Below are positions 18,057 to 26,682 of a stretch of 64,000 nt of DNA, one piece after another. The stretch is taken from the NCBI RefSeq assembly GCF_014779655.1, contig NZ_JACXYX010000003.1, forward strand, positions 267,303 through 331,302, written 5' to 3'. The position numbers were made by a program, and so were the translations under genes. The stretch comes from Nocardioides ganghwensis (GTDB taxonomy: Bacteria > Actinomycetota > Actinomycetes > Propionibacteriales > Nocardioidaceae). Under the pieces are notes generated by a model. The model searched no databases and was not told where the DNA came from. It saw only the letters and a list, made by a program, of their open reading frames with translations. How positions within the stretch are numbered: the first letter of the stretch is position 1; each line of letters starts with the position of its first letter.

Positions 18057-18842
18057 GTGAAGCACCTGGCGGCGATCGCACTCATGCTCCTCGCCGGGTG
18101 CTCGACCCCCGACGAGTCCGACCGCGATGTCGATCCGGGTGTGGGCGCAACTGCCGCCACGCCGGCCGCCCCGCAGGACGGGACGACCGGGGGCGCGGAC
18201 GAGCGTCGCACGCCGGCCCGCGTCGGGGTGCTGGTCGGCGCACGCCTGCGGGAGGTGCGCGAGGCCTTGACCGGGCAGGGTCTTCGGCTCGAGGTGACGT
18301 CCCGGGTCCGCTGCGGAGCCGGCGTCGTCCTGGCCCAGGACCCGGCTCCGGGCACGGAGGTCGACCGCGGCGCGACCATCGGGCTCGTGGTGGCCAGGGC
18401 GCCGGCCACAGCGACCTGCACCTTCCCGTACGCGGCGACCGCCCTGCGCCGCCTGGAGGCATGGGCACGCGAGGACGAGCCCGCCCCCGAGCTCGCCGAC
18501 CGGGTGCGGTTCCTGGTGGCGAACCGCCCCGTCCGCACCCTCACCGCAGCCCGGGCCGGCGACCCCGCGGCGTGGACGCTCGACGTGGCCTACGCCGAAC
18601 GCCCCGACGTACGCATCCTCGACCTCCTGTCCTCCGGGCCGATGGCCGACCGTGACGTGCCGCCCTTCTCCTGCCCGGTCAAGAGCGTCGCGCTGCCGGC
18701 CGACCTGGTGCGCCGGTTGCCGTCGTCGTGGAGCCTGGTCACCCGCCGCCCGCGGGCCTGCATGGAGGAGGCCGCCGTCCAGGTGTGGACCGACGGCGCG
18801 GGCCGGATCACCGACGTCAACGTCCTGCTGGGCAGTCCCTGA
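18057..18842 (+). CDS. Lipoprotein with one PASTA-like domain
   Basis: The 261-residue protein starts KHLAAIALMLLAGC, a textbook lipoprotein signal with the lipobox Leu-Ala-Gly-Cys. After a charged linker comes one PASTA-like unit: VGVLVGARLREVREALTGQG, then VLAQDPAPGTEVDRGATIGL. The C-terminal 100 residues are of unknown fold and hold three cysteines (CTFP, FSCP, ACMEE), which could form disulfides outside the cell. PASTA domains bind cell-wall fragments or beta-lactams in kinases and penicillin-binding proteins, but here the domain is on a free lipoprotein. The start is GTG at 18057; an in-frame GTG at 18021 would lengthen the signal. Confidence 0.7.
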   Translation: MKHLAAIALMLLAGCSTPDESDRDVDPGVGATAATPAAPQDGTTGGADERRTPARVGVLVGARLREVREALTGQGLRLEVTSRVRCGAGVVLAQDPAPGTEVDRGATIGLVVARAPATATCTFPYAATALRRLEAWAREDEPAPELADRVRFLVANRPVRTLTAARAGDPAAWTLDVAYAERPDVRILDLLSSGPMADRDVPPFSCPVKSVALPADLVRRLPSSWSLVTRRPRACMEEAAVQVWTDGAGRITDVNVLLGSP

Positions 18843-18865
18843 CACCCGTCCGTCAGACTTCCCCC

Positions 18866-19633
18866 GTGCCCGACTACCGCTGCTCGCTCGCCAGCCTCAC
18901 CGACGACGAGCCGATCGCCGGCACCGCGCCCACCGACCCCGAGATCCTGCTCGTCGAGTCCCCCGGGCCGTGGGGGCGCGACGCGGTCACCGACAACCGG
19001 CTGCCCGAGGCCGTCCGCGCCCACCTGGCCGCGCTCGACCTCAAGGTCTTCCTGCTCCGCCGCTACGACGGGCACGCCGGCCCCGGCACCCACGTCTTCC
19101 ACGCCCGCGCCACCGGGGACGGGTACGCCGTCCGCCGCGCGGTGCTCGAGCGGCCGGAGGACCTCCTCGACCTCGACCTCGCCGATCAGGCGGCGCTGCC
19201 GGCCCACGACGAGCCGCTCTGGCTGGTCTGCACCAACGGCAAGCGCGACCGGTGCTGCGCCGAGGTCGGCCGCCCCATCGCGGGGCTGCTCAGCGAGCGG
19301 TGGCCGGCGGGCACGTGGGAGACCACGCACCTCGGTGGCCACCGGTTCTCGGGCACGCTGCTCGCCCTGCCCAGCGGGCTGACCCTCGGCCGCCTCGACA
19401 CCGACAACGCCCTTGGTGCGTGCGAGGCCGTCGCGCGGGGCGAGGTGCCGCTCGACGTCACCCGGGGTCGCGCCGGCCGGTCGGGCGAGGAGCAGGTCCG
19501 CGAGCTGCACGTCCTCGGCGGCGGCGACGCGCACGACGAGGTCGTCGCCGTGCCCGGGCCCGTACGCCGCCAGTCCTGCGGGGACGACAAGGTCAAGGGG
19601 ACGACCCGCTACGAGGTACGCCCCGCCCGCTGA
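18866..19633 (+). CDS. Sucrase/ferredoxin-like family protein
   Basis: The 255-residue protein has the features of the Suc_Fer-like family: LLVESPGPWGRDAVTDNRLP near the N-terminus, VCTNGKRDRCCAEVGRP (Cys pair in a thioredoxin-like ferredoxin fold), ETTHLGGHRFSGTLLALPSG, and a final cysteine in RRQSCGDDK. Related proteins bind a [2Fe-2S] cluster. The reaction is unknown; despite the family name there is no evidence for sucrase activity. A second member lies at 27800-28714. GTG at 18866 follows CAGACT by 6 bases. Confidence 0.82.
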   Translation: MPDYRCSLASLTDDEPIAGTAPTDPEILLVESPGPWGRDAVTDNRLPEAVRAHLAALDLKVFLLRRYDGHAGPGTHVFHARATGDGYAVRRAVLERPEDLLDLDLADQAALPAHDEPLWLVCTNGKRDRCCAEVGRPIAGLLSERWPAGTWETTHLGGHRFSGTLLALPSGLTLGRLDTDNALGACEAVARGEVPLDVTRGRAGRSGEEQVRELHVLGGGDAHDEVVAVPGPVRRQSCGDDKVKGTTRYEVRPAR

Positions 19634-19656
19634 CCCGGGTCGAGCGGGGGAGCAAG

Positions 19657-19702
19657 CCGGTGCCGGGCGGGTGCTAGGAGGCGGAAGCCCGCCCGGCGCC
19701 GG
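19657..19702. terminator. Strong 15-bp hairpin between convergent genes
   Basis: CCGGTGCCGGGCGGG (19657-19671) pairs with CCCGCCCGGCGCCGG (19688-19702) with one G-T wobble and a 16-base loop. It fills the gap between the sucrase/ferredoxin-like gene and the end of the sugar ABC operon on the other strand, so it probably ends both transcripts. Confidence 0.8.
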
Positions 19703-19706
19703 AGTC

Positions 19707-20642
19707 TCAGCCCTTCACCGCCCCTGACGTACCCCCGCGGACGAGGTACTTCTGGAAGACGAAGAAGACGATCGCCACCGGGATGGTCATCAGCAGCGCC
19801 GCGGCCATGGTGATCGGGTACTGCGAGCCCGAGCCGAGCTGACCGCTGGTCAGCGTCGCGACGCCCTTCGTGAGGGTGAAGAGGTCGCTGTCCTGCGAGG
19901 CCACGATGAAGTGCGGCAGCTCGTTCCACGATCCCTGGAACGACAGGATCGTGATGGTGATCAGCGCCGGGCGCGCCATCGGCAGCACGACGGACCAGAA
20001 GGTGCGGAAGGTGCCGGCGCCGTCGATCCGGGCGGCCTCCTCGATCGACTCGGGGATCGACTCGAAGAACTGCTTCATGATGAAGACGCCCGCGGCGTCC
20101 ACCAGGAGCGGCAGGACCAGCGCCGGGTAGGTGTCGTAGATGCCGAGGTAGCGCAGCACCAGGAACTTCGGGATCAGCAGGATGACGCCGGGCACCGCCA
20201 TCACCGCGAGGATCGCGGTGAAGACCGCGCTGCGCCCGCGGAACTTGATGCGCGCCAGCGCGTAGCCGGCCAGCGAGCAGAGGAACACCCGGCCCGCGGT
20301 GACCAGCAGGGTGACGACCACCGAGTTGGTGAACCAGAGCGGGAAGTCGCGCTCCGCCAGCTCGCGGAACGCCGCCGTCGTGAAGGGGTCGGCGACGAGG
20401 GACAGCGGGTTGGCGACGGCGTCGGTGTTGGTCTTGAACGCCGTCGTGAGCTGCACCAGGAACGGATAGAGGTAGACGAACGAGAAGAAGACGAGGACGG
20501 CGTAACCGAGGAACAGGAGCAGGGCGGAGCGGTCGCCGATCATCGGCTTCGTGGACCGGCCGGTGCTCCGTCGACCGGTGCTCCGTCGGCCGGTGGTCGG
20601 CTCGTCGGTGGTCGGCTCGGTGGTGGTCTTCTGGGTGGTCAT
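19707..20642 (-). CDS. Carbohydrate ABC transporter permease (MalG type)
   Basis: The 311-residue protein has six predicted membrane helices and the ABC-permease EAA loop EEAARIDGAGTFRTFWSVVL. The first 30 residues are a repetitive polar head (TTEPTTDEPTTGRRSTGRRS). It is the inner-membrane partner of the MalF-type permease directly upstream, which it overlaps by 4 bp (ATGA). No ATPase gene is present, so a shared MsmK/MalK-type ATPase encoded elsewhere must drive it. It is the last gene of the binding-protein, permease, permease operon. Confidence 0.9.
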   Translation of the reverse strand: MTTQKTTTEPTTDEPTTGRRSTGRRSTGRSTKPMIGDRSALLLFLGYAVLVFFSFVYLYPFLVQLTTAFKTNTDAVANPLSLVADPFTTAAFRELAERDFPLWFTNSVVVTLLVTAGRVFLCSLAGYALARIKFRGRSAVFTAILAVMAVPGVILLIPKFLVLRYLGIYDTYPALVLPLLVDAAGVFIMKQFFESIPESIEEAARIDGAGTFRTFWSVVLPMARPALITITILSFQGSWNELPHFIVASQDSDLFTLTKGVATLTSGQLGSGSQYPITMAAALLMTIPVAIVFFVFQKYLVRGGTSGAVKG

Positions 20643-21742
20643 GCGGCACCTCCGGCCACGGCGCGGGCGCGCGCCTTCTTCGTACGCCGCTCCTGGCGCT
20701 TGAGTTCGATGGCGTCCTTGTCACGGAAGAGCCAGCGCTGCAGGGTCGCGCTCGCGAAGATGATGAGGAACAGGATGAAGGCCATCGCCGCTGCGACCCC
20801 CCACTTCTGGTTCTCGAAGGCGTAGAAGTAGGACAGGAACGCCGGGGTGAGGGTCGTCTTGCTCGGACCGCCCTGCGTCATGACGTAGACCTGGTCGAAG
20901 ACCTGCCACGTGCCGATCAGTCCGAGGGTCGTGACGAGCAGCATCGTCGGGCGCAGGTGCGGCAGCGTGACGTTGCGGAACACCCCCCAGCGGCCGGCGC
21001 CGTCGATGCGTGCGGCCTCCTCGACCTCGACCGGCAGGTCCTGCAGCGCGGCGATGAACATCAGCATGAAGGTGCCGGTGGTCGTCCAGACGACGAGCAT
21101 GATGATCACCGACAGGGCCACGCTGGGGCCGGAGAGCCACTGCCACCACGTCAAGCCGAGGAGGCCTCCTCCGGCGAGCGCGGACGGCGGGTCCGCAGCG
21201 TTCCAGAGCCCCAGCCCGTCACCGACGACGTGCAGCAGGCCGCGGGAGTCGTTGAACCAGGTCGGCCCGTCGACCCCGATGGTCTCGAGCATGGAGTTGA
21301 CCACACCGCCCCCGGAGAACAGGAACAGGAAGACCAGGCTGATGGCCACCGAGCTCACCACCGACGGGAAGTAGAAGGCCGTACGGAAGAAGCCGACCGC
21401 CTTCAACATCTGCTGGTTGAGCACCAGGGCGAGGAACAGCGCGAACACGGTCTGGAGCGGCACCACGAGCAGGACGTAGTAGAAGTTGTTGCGCAGCGAC
21501 GTCATGAAGTCCGCCCTGGTGAGCCCGCCCTGCTCCCCGAACAGCTCGCGGTAGTTGTCGGTGCCGACGAACCCGACCCCGGACGCGAACGGGCTGCCGC
21601 GGCCGTTCCAGTCGGTGAAGGACACCCACAGCGCCATCACCACCGGCACCGCGAGGAACAGCCCGAGCACGACCAGGGTCGGCAGCACGAAGAGCCAGCC
21701 GGCGCGGGTCTGGCCTCCGCGGATGCTGCCCGCGTTGCTCAC
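20639..21742 (-). CDS. Carbohydrate ABC transporter permease (MalF type)
   Basis: The 367-residue protein has the MalF-like order of helices, with LFVLPTLVVLGLFLAVPVVM first and the EAA loop EEAARIDGAGRWGVFRNVTL late in the sequence. An insert between helices (VDGPTWFNDSRGLLHVVGDG) lies outside the membrane in this family. The GTG start at 21742 overlaps the binding-protein stop by 4 bp (GTGA), and the gene overlaps the second permease by 4 bp. The substrate is presumed to be an alpha-glucoside or oligosaccharide because of the neighbouring glucosidase. Confidence 0.9.
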   Translation of the reverse strand: MSNAGSIRGGQTRAGWLFVLPTLVVLGLFLAVPVVMALWVSFTDWNGRGSPFASGVGFVGTDNYRELFGEQGGLTRADFMTSLRNNFYYVLLVVPLQTVFALFLALVLNQQMLKAVGFFRTAFYFPSVVSSVAISLVFLFLFSGGGVVNSMLETIGVDGPTWFNDSRGLLHVVGDGLGLWNAADPPSALAGGGLLGLTWWQWLSGPSVALSVIIMLVVWTTTGTFMLMFIAALQDLPVEVEEAARIDGAGRWGVFRNVTLPHLRPTMLLVTTLGLIGTWQVFDQVYVMTQGGPSKTTLTPAFLSYFYAFENQKWGVAAAMAFILFLIIFASATLQRWLFRDKDAIELKRQERRTKKARARAVAGGAA

Positions 21743-23004
21743 TGCAGCTCCGCCTCGGCGTTCTTCTGGAAGGACTCGAGGATCTCGGTGGCGTCGGCCC
21801 TGGCGATCTGCTCGAGCTGCGAGTCGAGGTCGGCCAGCACCGGGCCGAGACCGGGCAGGTTCACCGGGCCCTGGCCGTACTCGCCACCCGCGATGAACGG
21901 GGCGTCCTCGGGGAACTGCTCGACGTAGTCGGCCTGCGCCGACTCGCGGCTGGGCATGACGCCGAAGGCCTCGGCGTTGGCGAGCTGCTGCTCCGGCGAG
22001 GTCATCGACTCGACCAGCGAGACGGCAGCCTCCTGGTCCTCGGAGTCGGCGGAGATGCCCCAGCACTGGGTGAAGAGCAGCGTGCCCTTGCCGGCCGGGC
22101 CCTCGGGGAGCTCAGCGACGGTGTAGTCGACGTCGGGGTAGTCGTTGCTCATCGCCCCGCGGATCCAGTTGCCCTCGATGGTCATCGCGGCCTTCTGGGT
22201 GCCGAAGGCCTCACCGCCCCAGCCGGCGTCGACGTCGGGGGCCAGCACGGCCGAGCCGCTGTCGAGCAGCCCCTGGACGTACTCCAGGGCCTCGACGTTG
22301 GAGGGCTCGGTGGCGGTCGCCTCGCCGGTCTCGCTGTCCACCCAGAAGCCGCCGTTCTGCACCAGGAAGGCGCCGACGCGGTCGCGGCCCAGGCCGAGGA
22401 CGAGCCCCGCCTGCTGGGGAGTGGTGAGCTTGTCGGCGACGGTCTGCAGCTCGTCCCAGGTGGTCGGGATGTCGGCGTCGGTCAGGCCGGCCTTCTTCCA
22501 CGCCGCGGTGTTGATCTGGAGGGCGAGGGTCGAGAAGTCCTTCGGGGCGCAGTAGGCCTGGTCGTCGAGGGTGAAGGTCTCGACGAGGTTGGGGTAGAAG
22601 TCGTCGGCGTCCTCCATCTGGTCGAGGTAGGGGTAGAGGTTGCCGGCCTCGGCGTAGTCGCCGAAGACGCCCGCGTCGACGTAGAACACGTCCGGCGGGT
22701 TGCCGCCCGCGAAGCCCTGCGAGAGCTGCTGGGCGATGTCGTTGGCGACCACGACCTCCACCTCGTTGCCGCTCTCCTCGGCCCACGCGGCGGCCGCGTC
22801 CTCGACGGCCTGGGTCTCGGCGTCACCGCTGGACGCGATCAGCACCTGCAGCTCGACCGGGCCGTCGCCGGACGACGCCGGCTCGGAGGAGCCGTCGTCC
22901 TCGAAGCCGCCGCCGCACGCCGCGAGGGCGAGCGACGTGCTGACGGCGAGTGCTGCCAGGGATGCCCGGCGGTACCGGGGGGTGCGCGACGAGGTGGTCG
23001 ACAT
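21739..23004 (-). CDS. Sugar ABC transporter substrate-binding lipoprotein
   Basis: The 421-residue protein has a lipoprotein signal ending LALAACGGG, a short acidic Ser/Gly linker, then a type-1 extracellular binding-protein fold: EVEVVVANDIAQQLSQGFAG, PPDVFYVDAGVFGDYAEAG, PTTWDELQTVADKL, and a C-terminal FGVMPSRESA segment. It should capture a carbohydrate outside the membrane and pass it to the two permeases. AAGGAG lies 5 bases before the ATG. It is the first gene of the transporter operon, 95 bp after the LacI gene, separated from it by a G-rich hexamer repeat. Confidence 0.9.
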   Translation of the reverse strand: MSTTSSRTPRYRRASLAALAVSTSLALAACGGGFEDDGSSEPASSGDGPVELQVLIASSGDAETQAVEDAAAAWAEESGNEVEVVVANDIAQQLSQGFAGGNPPDVFYVDAGVFGDYAEAGNLYPYLDQMEDADDFYPNLVETFTLDDQAYCAPKDFSTLALQINTAAWKKAGLTDADIPTTWDELQTVADKLTTPQQAGLVLGLGRDRVGAFLVQNGGFWVDSETGEATATEPSNVEALEYVQGLLDSGSAVLAPDVDAGWGGEAFGTQKAAMTIEGNWIRGAMSNDYPDVDYTVAELPEGPAGKGTLLFTQCWGISADSEDQEAAVSLVESMTSPEQQLANAEAFGVMPSRESAQADYVEQFPEDAPFIAGGEYGQGPVNLPGLGPVLADLDSQLEQIARADATEILESFQKNAEAELQ

Positions 23005-23040
23005 GGTGGCTCCTTGGGTTGGGGGTGGGGGAGGTGGCTG

Positions 23041-23076
23041 TCTGGGTCTGGGTCTGGGTCTGGGTCTGGGTCTGGG
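23041..23076 (+). repeat. Hexanucleotide microsatellite (TCTGGG)6, G-quadruplex-prone
   Basis: Six perfect TCTGGG units occupy 23041-23076 and two further partial units lie at 23089-23100, up to the lacI stop. The plus strand has many GGG runs separated by three bases. The repeat sits between the regulator gene and the ATG of the binding protein, on the template strand for the transporter genes. Confidence 0.9.
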
Positions 23077-23099
23077 TCGGGGGTGGGGTCTGGGTCTGG

Positions 23100-24110
23100 T
23101 CAGGTCGGGAGGTGCAGCACGGGGGGTACGAGCAGGCCCTGCGCGGGCCGGTCGGGGGTCTCGAGCCGGCCGGTGAGCAGCTCGATGCACAGGTGGGCGG
23201 CCTGGTCGATCGGCTGGGCCACGCTGGCCAGGCCGAGGGCGGCGGCCACGGGCGTGGCGTCGAAGCCGACCACCGTCGCCGGCTCGCCGCCGCGCGTCGT
23301 CGCCGCGCGGTGGGCGCCCAGCGCGAGGGTGTCGCTGGCGCACACGATGGCGTCCGGTGCGTCGGGCGCGTCGAGGAGCTCGGCCACGGCTGCCTGCGCG
23401 GCGGCGGCGTCGTTGAGGCTGCGGGCCTCGAGGGCCGCGCCGCCGAGACCGGCCTCGGCGAGGGCGTCCAGCCAGCCGCGCCGGCGGTCGGTGCCGGTGC
23501 TCGGCTCCGCGCCGTCGCCGGGCCAGCCGAGGTAGGCGATGCGACGGCGACCGAGGTCGAGGAGGTGCTGGACGGCCAGGCCGGTGCCGACGGCGCCGTC
23601 GACGTCGACCCAGTCGTGCGGCTCGTCGTCGTGGCCCCACGGCCGGCCGAAGGCGCAGAAGGTGGTGCCGTTGGCGCGCAGGTGGGCGGGGCGCTCGTCG
23701 TCGGCGCTGGTGGCGGTGAGCACGACCGCGTCGGCCGCGCCGGTGAGCACGAGCTCGTCGATGAGCGCCACCTCCGCGGCCTCGTCCTCGGGCTGGGCGT
23801 ACAGCAGCACGCGCAGGCCGTTGTCCTGCCCGGCCTCGGCGAGCCCGTGGTAGAAGGCGTCGAGCACGAGGCCCGAGATGCCGTCCTGCTGGCGCTCGGC
23901 GCGTACGGCGATGGCGTGCGCGCGGCGGGTGGCGAGCTGGCGGGCGGGCAGCGACGGCCGGTAGCCGCTCTCGCGGATGGCGGCGAGCACCCGCTCGCGG
24001 GTCGGCGCGGCGACGCGGGAGGGGTGGCGCAGCACGTTGGAGACGGTCTGCCGCGAGACGCCGGCGCGGGCCGCGACCGAGTCGAGCGTGGCGGGTCCGG
24101 ACTCGGCCAT
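23100..24110 (-). CDS. LacI-family transcriptional regulator
   Basis: The 336-residue protein starts with the LacI helix-turn-helix (TLDSVAARAGVSRQTVSNVL, residues 8-27), continues with the hinge sequence YRPSLPARQLATRR, and has a periplasmic-binding-protein-like effector domain (DAIVCASDTLALGAHRAA). It is the first gene of the transporter operon and is divergent from the glucosidase gene. The two palindromes TTTGAGCGCTCAAA between the two starts are the obvious operators, so it should repress both sides until a sugar binds. Confidence 0.92.
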   Translation of the reverse strand: MAESGPATLDSVAARAGVSRQTVSNVLRHPSRVAAPTRERVLAAIRESGYRPSLPARQLATRRAHAIAVRAERQQDGISGLVLDAFYHGLAEAGQDNGLRVLLYAQPEDEAAEVALIDELVLTGAADAVVLTATSADDERPAHLRANGTTFCAFGRPWGHDDEPHDWVDVDGAVGTGLAVQHLLDLGRRRIAYLGWPGDGAEPSTGTDRRRGWLDALAEAGLGGAALEARSLNDAAAAQAAVAELLDAPDAPDAIVCASDTLALGAHRAATTRGGEPATVVGFDATPVAAALGLASVAQPIDQAAHLCIELLTGRLETPDRPAQGLLVPPVLHLPT

Positions 24111-24184
24111 CTCGTCCTCCTCGATCGGTGCTCCGGTGGCTCCGGAATGCGGGGTAGCGGTGCGCCAGTGCGGCCACTAGGGTG

Positions 24185-24213
24185 TTTGAGCGCTCAAACT
24201 TTGAGCGCTCAAA
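24185..24213. promoter_or_regulatory. Tandem LacI-family operators
   Basis: TTTGAGCGCTCAAA occurs twice, at 24185-24198 and 24200-24213, with one base between. Each is a perfect 14-bp palindrome with a central CG, the form bound by LacI/GalR proteins. They lie 75 bp upstream of lacI on one side and 60 bp upstream of the glucosidase on the other. Confidence 0.85.
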
Positions 24214-24273
24214 CCGTAACCCACGTCACACTCGTTGGGAAGCCCCTCCCGCCCCGACCCCGAAGGACCGTCG

Positions 24274-26304
24274 ATGGAACAACCCTGGCTGCACGACCTG
24301 TCCCTCACGCTCGCGGCGCCGACGCAGGTGTGGTCGGCCGGCGACGGCCAGGTGCGCCCGGGCGGCCTGGCCGGCGTCCACCACGCCGATCGCCGGGTGC
24401 TCTGCCTGCTGGCGCTCGAGGTCGACGGGCAGGAGCCGACGCCCGTCGCGGCGCACAGCGTGCGGGGTGACACCCACTCCTTCGTGTCCGTGCCCCGGCA
24501 CCTCGGCGACCCCGGTCCCGACCCGACGGTGCGCCTGGTCCGGCGGCGCGACGTCGAGCCCGGCCTCGTGCGGGAGACGTACGTGCTCTCCAGCACCGCG
24601 GCCGAGCCGGTGACGTGCACGCTCGGGCTGCGGGTCGCCGCCGACCTCGCGCCGATGGACGGCGTGAAGTCCGGCGCCACCTTCGAGCCGGTCCCGGCCG
24701 ACGGCGTCGGCGGCTCGTTGCTGACCTGGGACCGCGACGGCCTCCGGGCAACCCTGCGCGTCCCGGGCGCTCGTACGACGACGGACGGCACGGAGGTCGT
24801 GGCGACGTGGGACGTCGTCGTGCCCCCGGGCGAGAGCGTCGCCCACGACCTGCTGGTCACCCTCGACGCCGCCGGGGCGGTTGTCTCGGCGCCGCGACGC
24901 GACGCGGGCTGGCCCGACGTCGAGGTGGCGAGCGCCGACCGCCGGATCGCGCCGGTCCTGCGGCGCAGCCTCGACGACCTCCGCCTGCTCCGCCTCGCGG
25001 CTCCCGGCGCCGACGGCGCGGACGAGGAGTTCATCGGCGCCGGCGCCCCGTGGTTCCTCACGCTGTTCGGCCGCGACAGCCTCTGGACCGCGCGCATGCT
25101 CATGCCGGTCACCACCGACCTGGCGATGTCGACCCTGCGGCTCCTCGCGCACCACCAGGGCACCCGCACCGACGACGTCACCGCCGAGGAGCCCGGCAAG
25201 ATCCTGCACGAGGTGCGCTCGGCCGGCTTCAGCCTCGGCGAGGACGACGGCGCCGACCGCCACCTGCCGCCGGTCTACTACGGCACGATCGACGCCACCC
25301 CGCTGTGGGCGCTGACCCTGCACGACGCGTGGAGCTGGGGCGCCCCCGGCGACCAGGTCGAGCCGCTGCTGCCCGCGCTCGAGCGGGCCCTCGCGTGGCA
25401 GGTCGAGCACGGCGACGCCGACGGCGACGGGCTCCTGGAGTACGTCGACCGCTCCGGCCACGGCCTGTCCAACCAGGGCTGGAAGGACTCCGGCGACGCC
25501 GTACGCCGCAGCGACGGCAGCCGCGCCACCTCGCCGCTCGCGCTGGCGGAGGTGCAGGGCTACGCCTACGCCGCGGCGGTGCGGGGCGCCGACCTGCTGG
25601 AGGCGTACGGCCGGCCCGGCGTCGACAGGTGGCGCGAGTGGGCCGCGCGGCTGCGCGAGGAGTTCGCCCGCCGCTTCTGGGTCGAGGACGCCGTCGGTGC
25701 GTTCCCGGCGATCGCGCTCGACCGCGACAAGCGCCCCGTCGTCTCCCTGACGAGCAACATCGGGCACCTGCTCGGCACCGGGATCCTCGACGCCGAGGGC
25801 GTCGACCTCGTCGCCCGACGGCTCGTCGGCCACGACATGCAGTCGGGCTTCGGCATCCGCACGCTGTCGACGCAGGCCGCGGGCTACTCTCCGACGGGCT
25901 ACCACGTGGGGTCCGTGTGGCCGCACGACACCGCGATCTGCCTGGCCGGGCTCGCAGCGGAGCAGCGACCCGAGACGGCCGAGGTGGCCGAGGCGCTGCT
26001 GTCCGCGCTCACGGCCTTCGGCGGCCGGCCGCCGGAGCTCTTCGCCGGCGACGCGGCCTCGGCCCAACCCGTCCCCCTGCCCTATCCCGCGGCCTGCCGC
26101 CCGCAGGCCTGGTCGGCCGCCTCCGCGGTCTCGCTGGTCTCCTCCGTGCTCGGCCTGCGGCCCGACCGCGACGCCGAGCACGGCCTGTCCCTGGCGCCGG
26201 TGCAGCCCTGGGGGTTCGGCACGACGCGGATCGCGGGGCTCGGCACGCACGAGCGCCGGGTCGCGATCGAGGTGTCCGAGGACGGGCGGGCCACCACCGG
26301 GTGA
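24274..26304 (+). CDS. Glycogen-debranching-type amylo-alpha-1,6-glucosidase
   Basis: The 676-residue protein has an N-terminal beta-rich debranching domain (residues 1-230, with VRPGGLAGVHHADRRVL) and an (alpha/alpha)6-barrel catalytic part: APWFLTLFGRDSLWTARMLM, YGTIDATPLWALTLHDAWSW, GLSNQGWKDSGDAVRRSDG and GYHVGSVWPHDTA. These match the bacterial glycogen-debranching/amylo-1,6-glucosidase-like family, which acts on glucans or glucosides. There is no signal peptide, so it should act on sugars brought in by the divergent ABC importer. AAGGA lies 7 bases before the ATG. The shared operators imply common control by the LacI protein. Confidence 0.8.
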   Translation: MEQPWLHDLSLTLAAPTQVWSAGDGQVRPGGLAGVHHADRRVLCLLALEVDGQEPTPVAAHSVRGDTHSFVSVPRHLGDPGPDPTVRLVRRRDVEPGLVRETYVLSSTAAEPVTCTLGLRVAADLAPMDGVKSGATFEPVPADGVGGSLLTWDRDGLRATLRVPGARTTTDGTEVVATWDVVVPPGESVAHDLLVTLDAAGAVVSAPRRDAGWPDVEVASADRRIAPVLRRSLDDLRLLRLAAPGADGADEEFIGAGAPWFLTLFGRDSLWTARMLMPVTTDLAMSTLRLLAHHQGTRTDDVTAEEPGKILHEVRSAGFSLGEDDGADRHLPPVYYGTIDATPLWALTLHDAWSWGAPGDQVEPLLPALERALAWQVEHGDADGDGLLEYVDRSGHGLSNQGWKDSGDAVRRSDGSRATSPLALAEVQGYAYAAAVRGADLLEAYGRPGVDRWREWAARLREEFARRFWVEDAVGAFPAIALDRDKRPVVSLTSNIGHLLGTGILDAEGVDLVARRLVGHDMQSGFGIRTLSTQAAGYSPTGYHVGSVWPHDTAICLAGLAAEQRPETAEVAEALLSALTAFGGRPPELFAGDAASAQPVPLPYPAACRPQAWSAASAVSLVSSVLGLRPDRDAEHGLSLAPVQPWGFGTTRIAGLGTHERRVAIEVSEDGRATTG

Positions 26305-26424
26305 GGACCCGCTGAACGCCCCCTGTCCCCGTCCCCAGGGGTGTGGGACGGTGGTGCCGGCGACACCAGACTCGACACCACTTCCCGGGGCGGACCGTCC
26401 GTCGCGGCACATCGAGGAGGAACC

Positions 26425-26682
26425 ATGACGACTCCCGGCAACCCGCTCGGCGACGACGAGATCACGACCGAGGGCGTCGACCCGACCGGTGTGGCAGCCG
26501 GCCCCGGCACCGACGCCGACGGCACGGACGCGGACGCCACCGACGGCGACTCGACCGACGCGACCGACGGCGACTCCACGGACGCCGACGGCACGGACGC
26601 CGACGCCAGCGACGGCGACTCGACCGACGCCACGGACGGCGACTCGACCGACGCCGACGGCACCGACGGGACCGCGCTCTGA
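26425..26682 (+). CDS. Acidic repeat peptide, 85 aa
   Basis: After about 30 ordinary residues (MTTPGNPLGDDEITTEGVDP) the product consists of Asp/Thr/Gly/Ala/Ser repeats such as DGDSTDATDGDSTDADGTDA, with no Lys, Arg, Cys or aromatic residue in the repeat. AGGAGG lies 5 bases before the ATG, so it is well translated. Its stop overlaps the first codon of the following cupin gene. The function is unknown: it could be a metal-binding or disordered peptide, or a substrate of the coupled oxygenase. In-frame repeats of 6-21 bp suggest growth by replication slippage. Confidence 0.7.
   Translation: MTTPGNPLGDDEITTEGVDPTGVAAGPGTDADGTDADATDGDSTDATDGDSTDADGTDADASDGDSTDATDGDSTDADGTDGTAL

Noticed and set aside
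14984..18544. Open frame of 1186 codons on the minus strand opposite the LuxR regulator
   Set aside because: It is the antisense shadow of a G/C-ending codon gene: composition is Arg/Gly/Asp-rich with no recognisable domain, while the plus frame has Walker and LuxR motifs.
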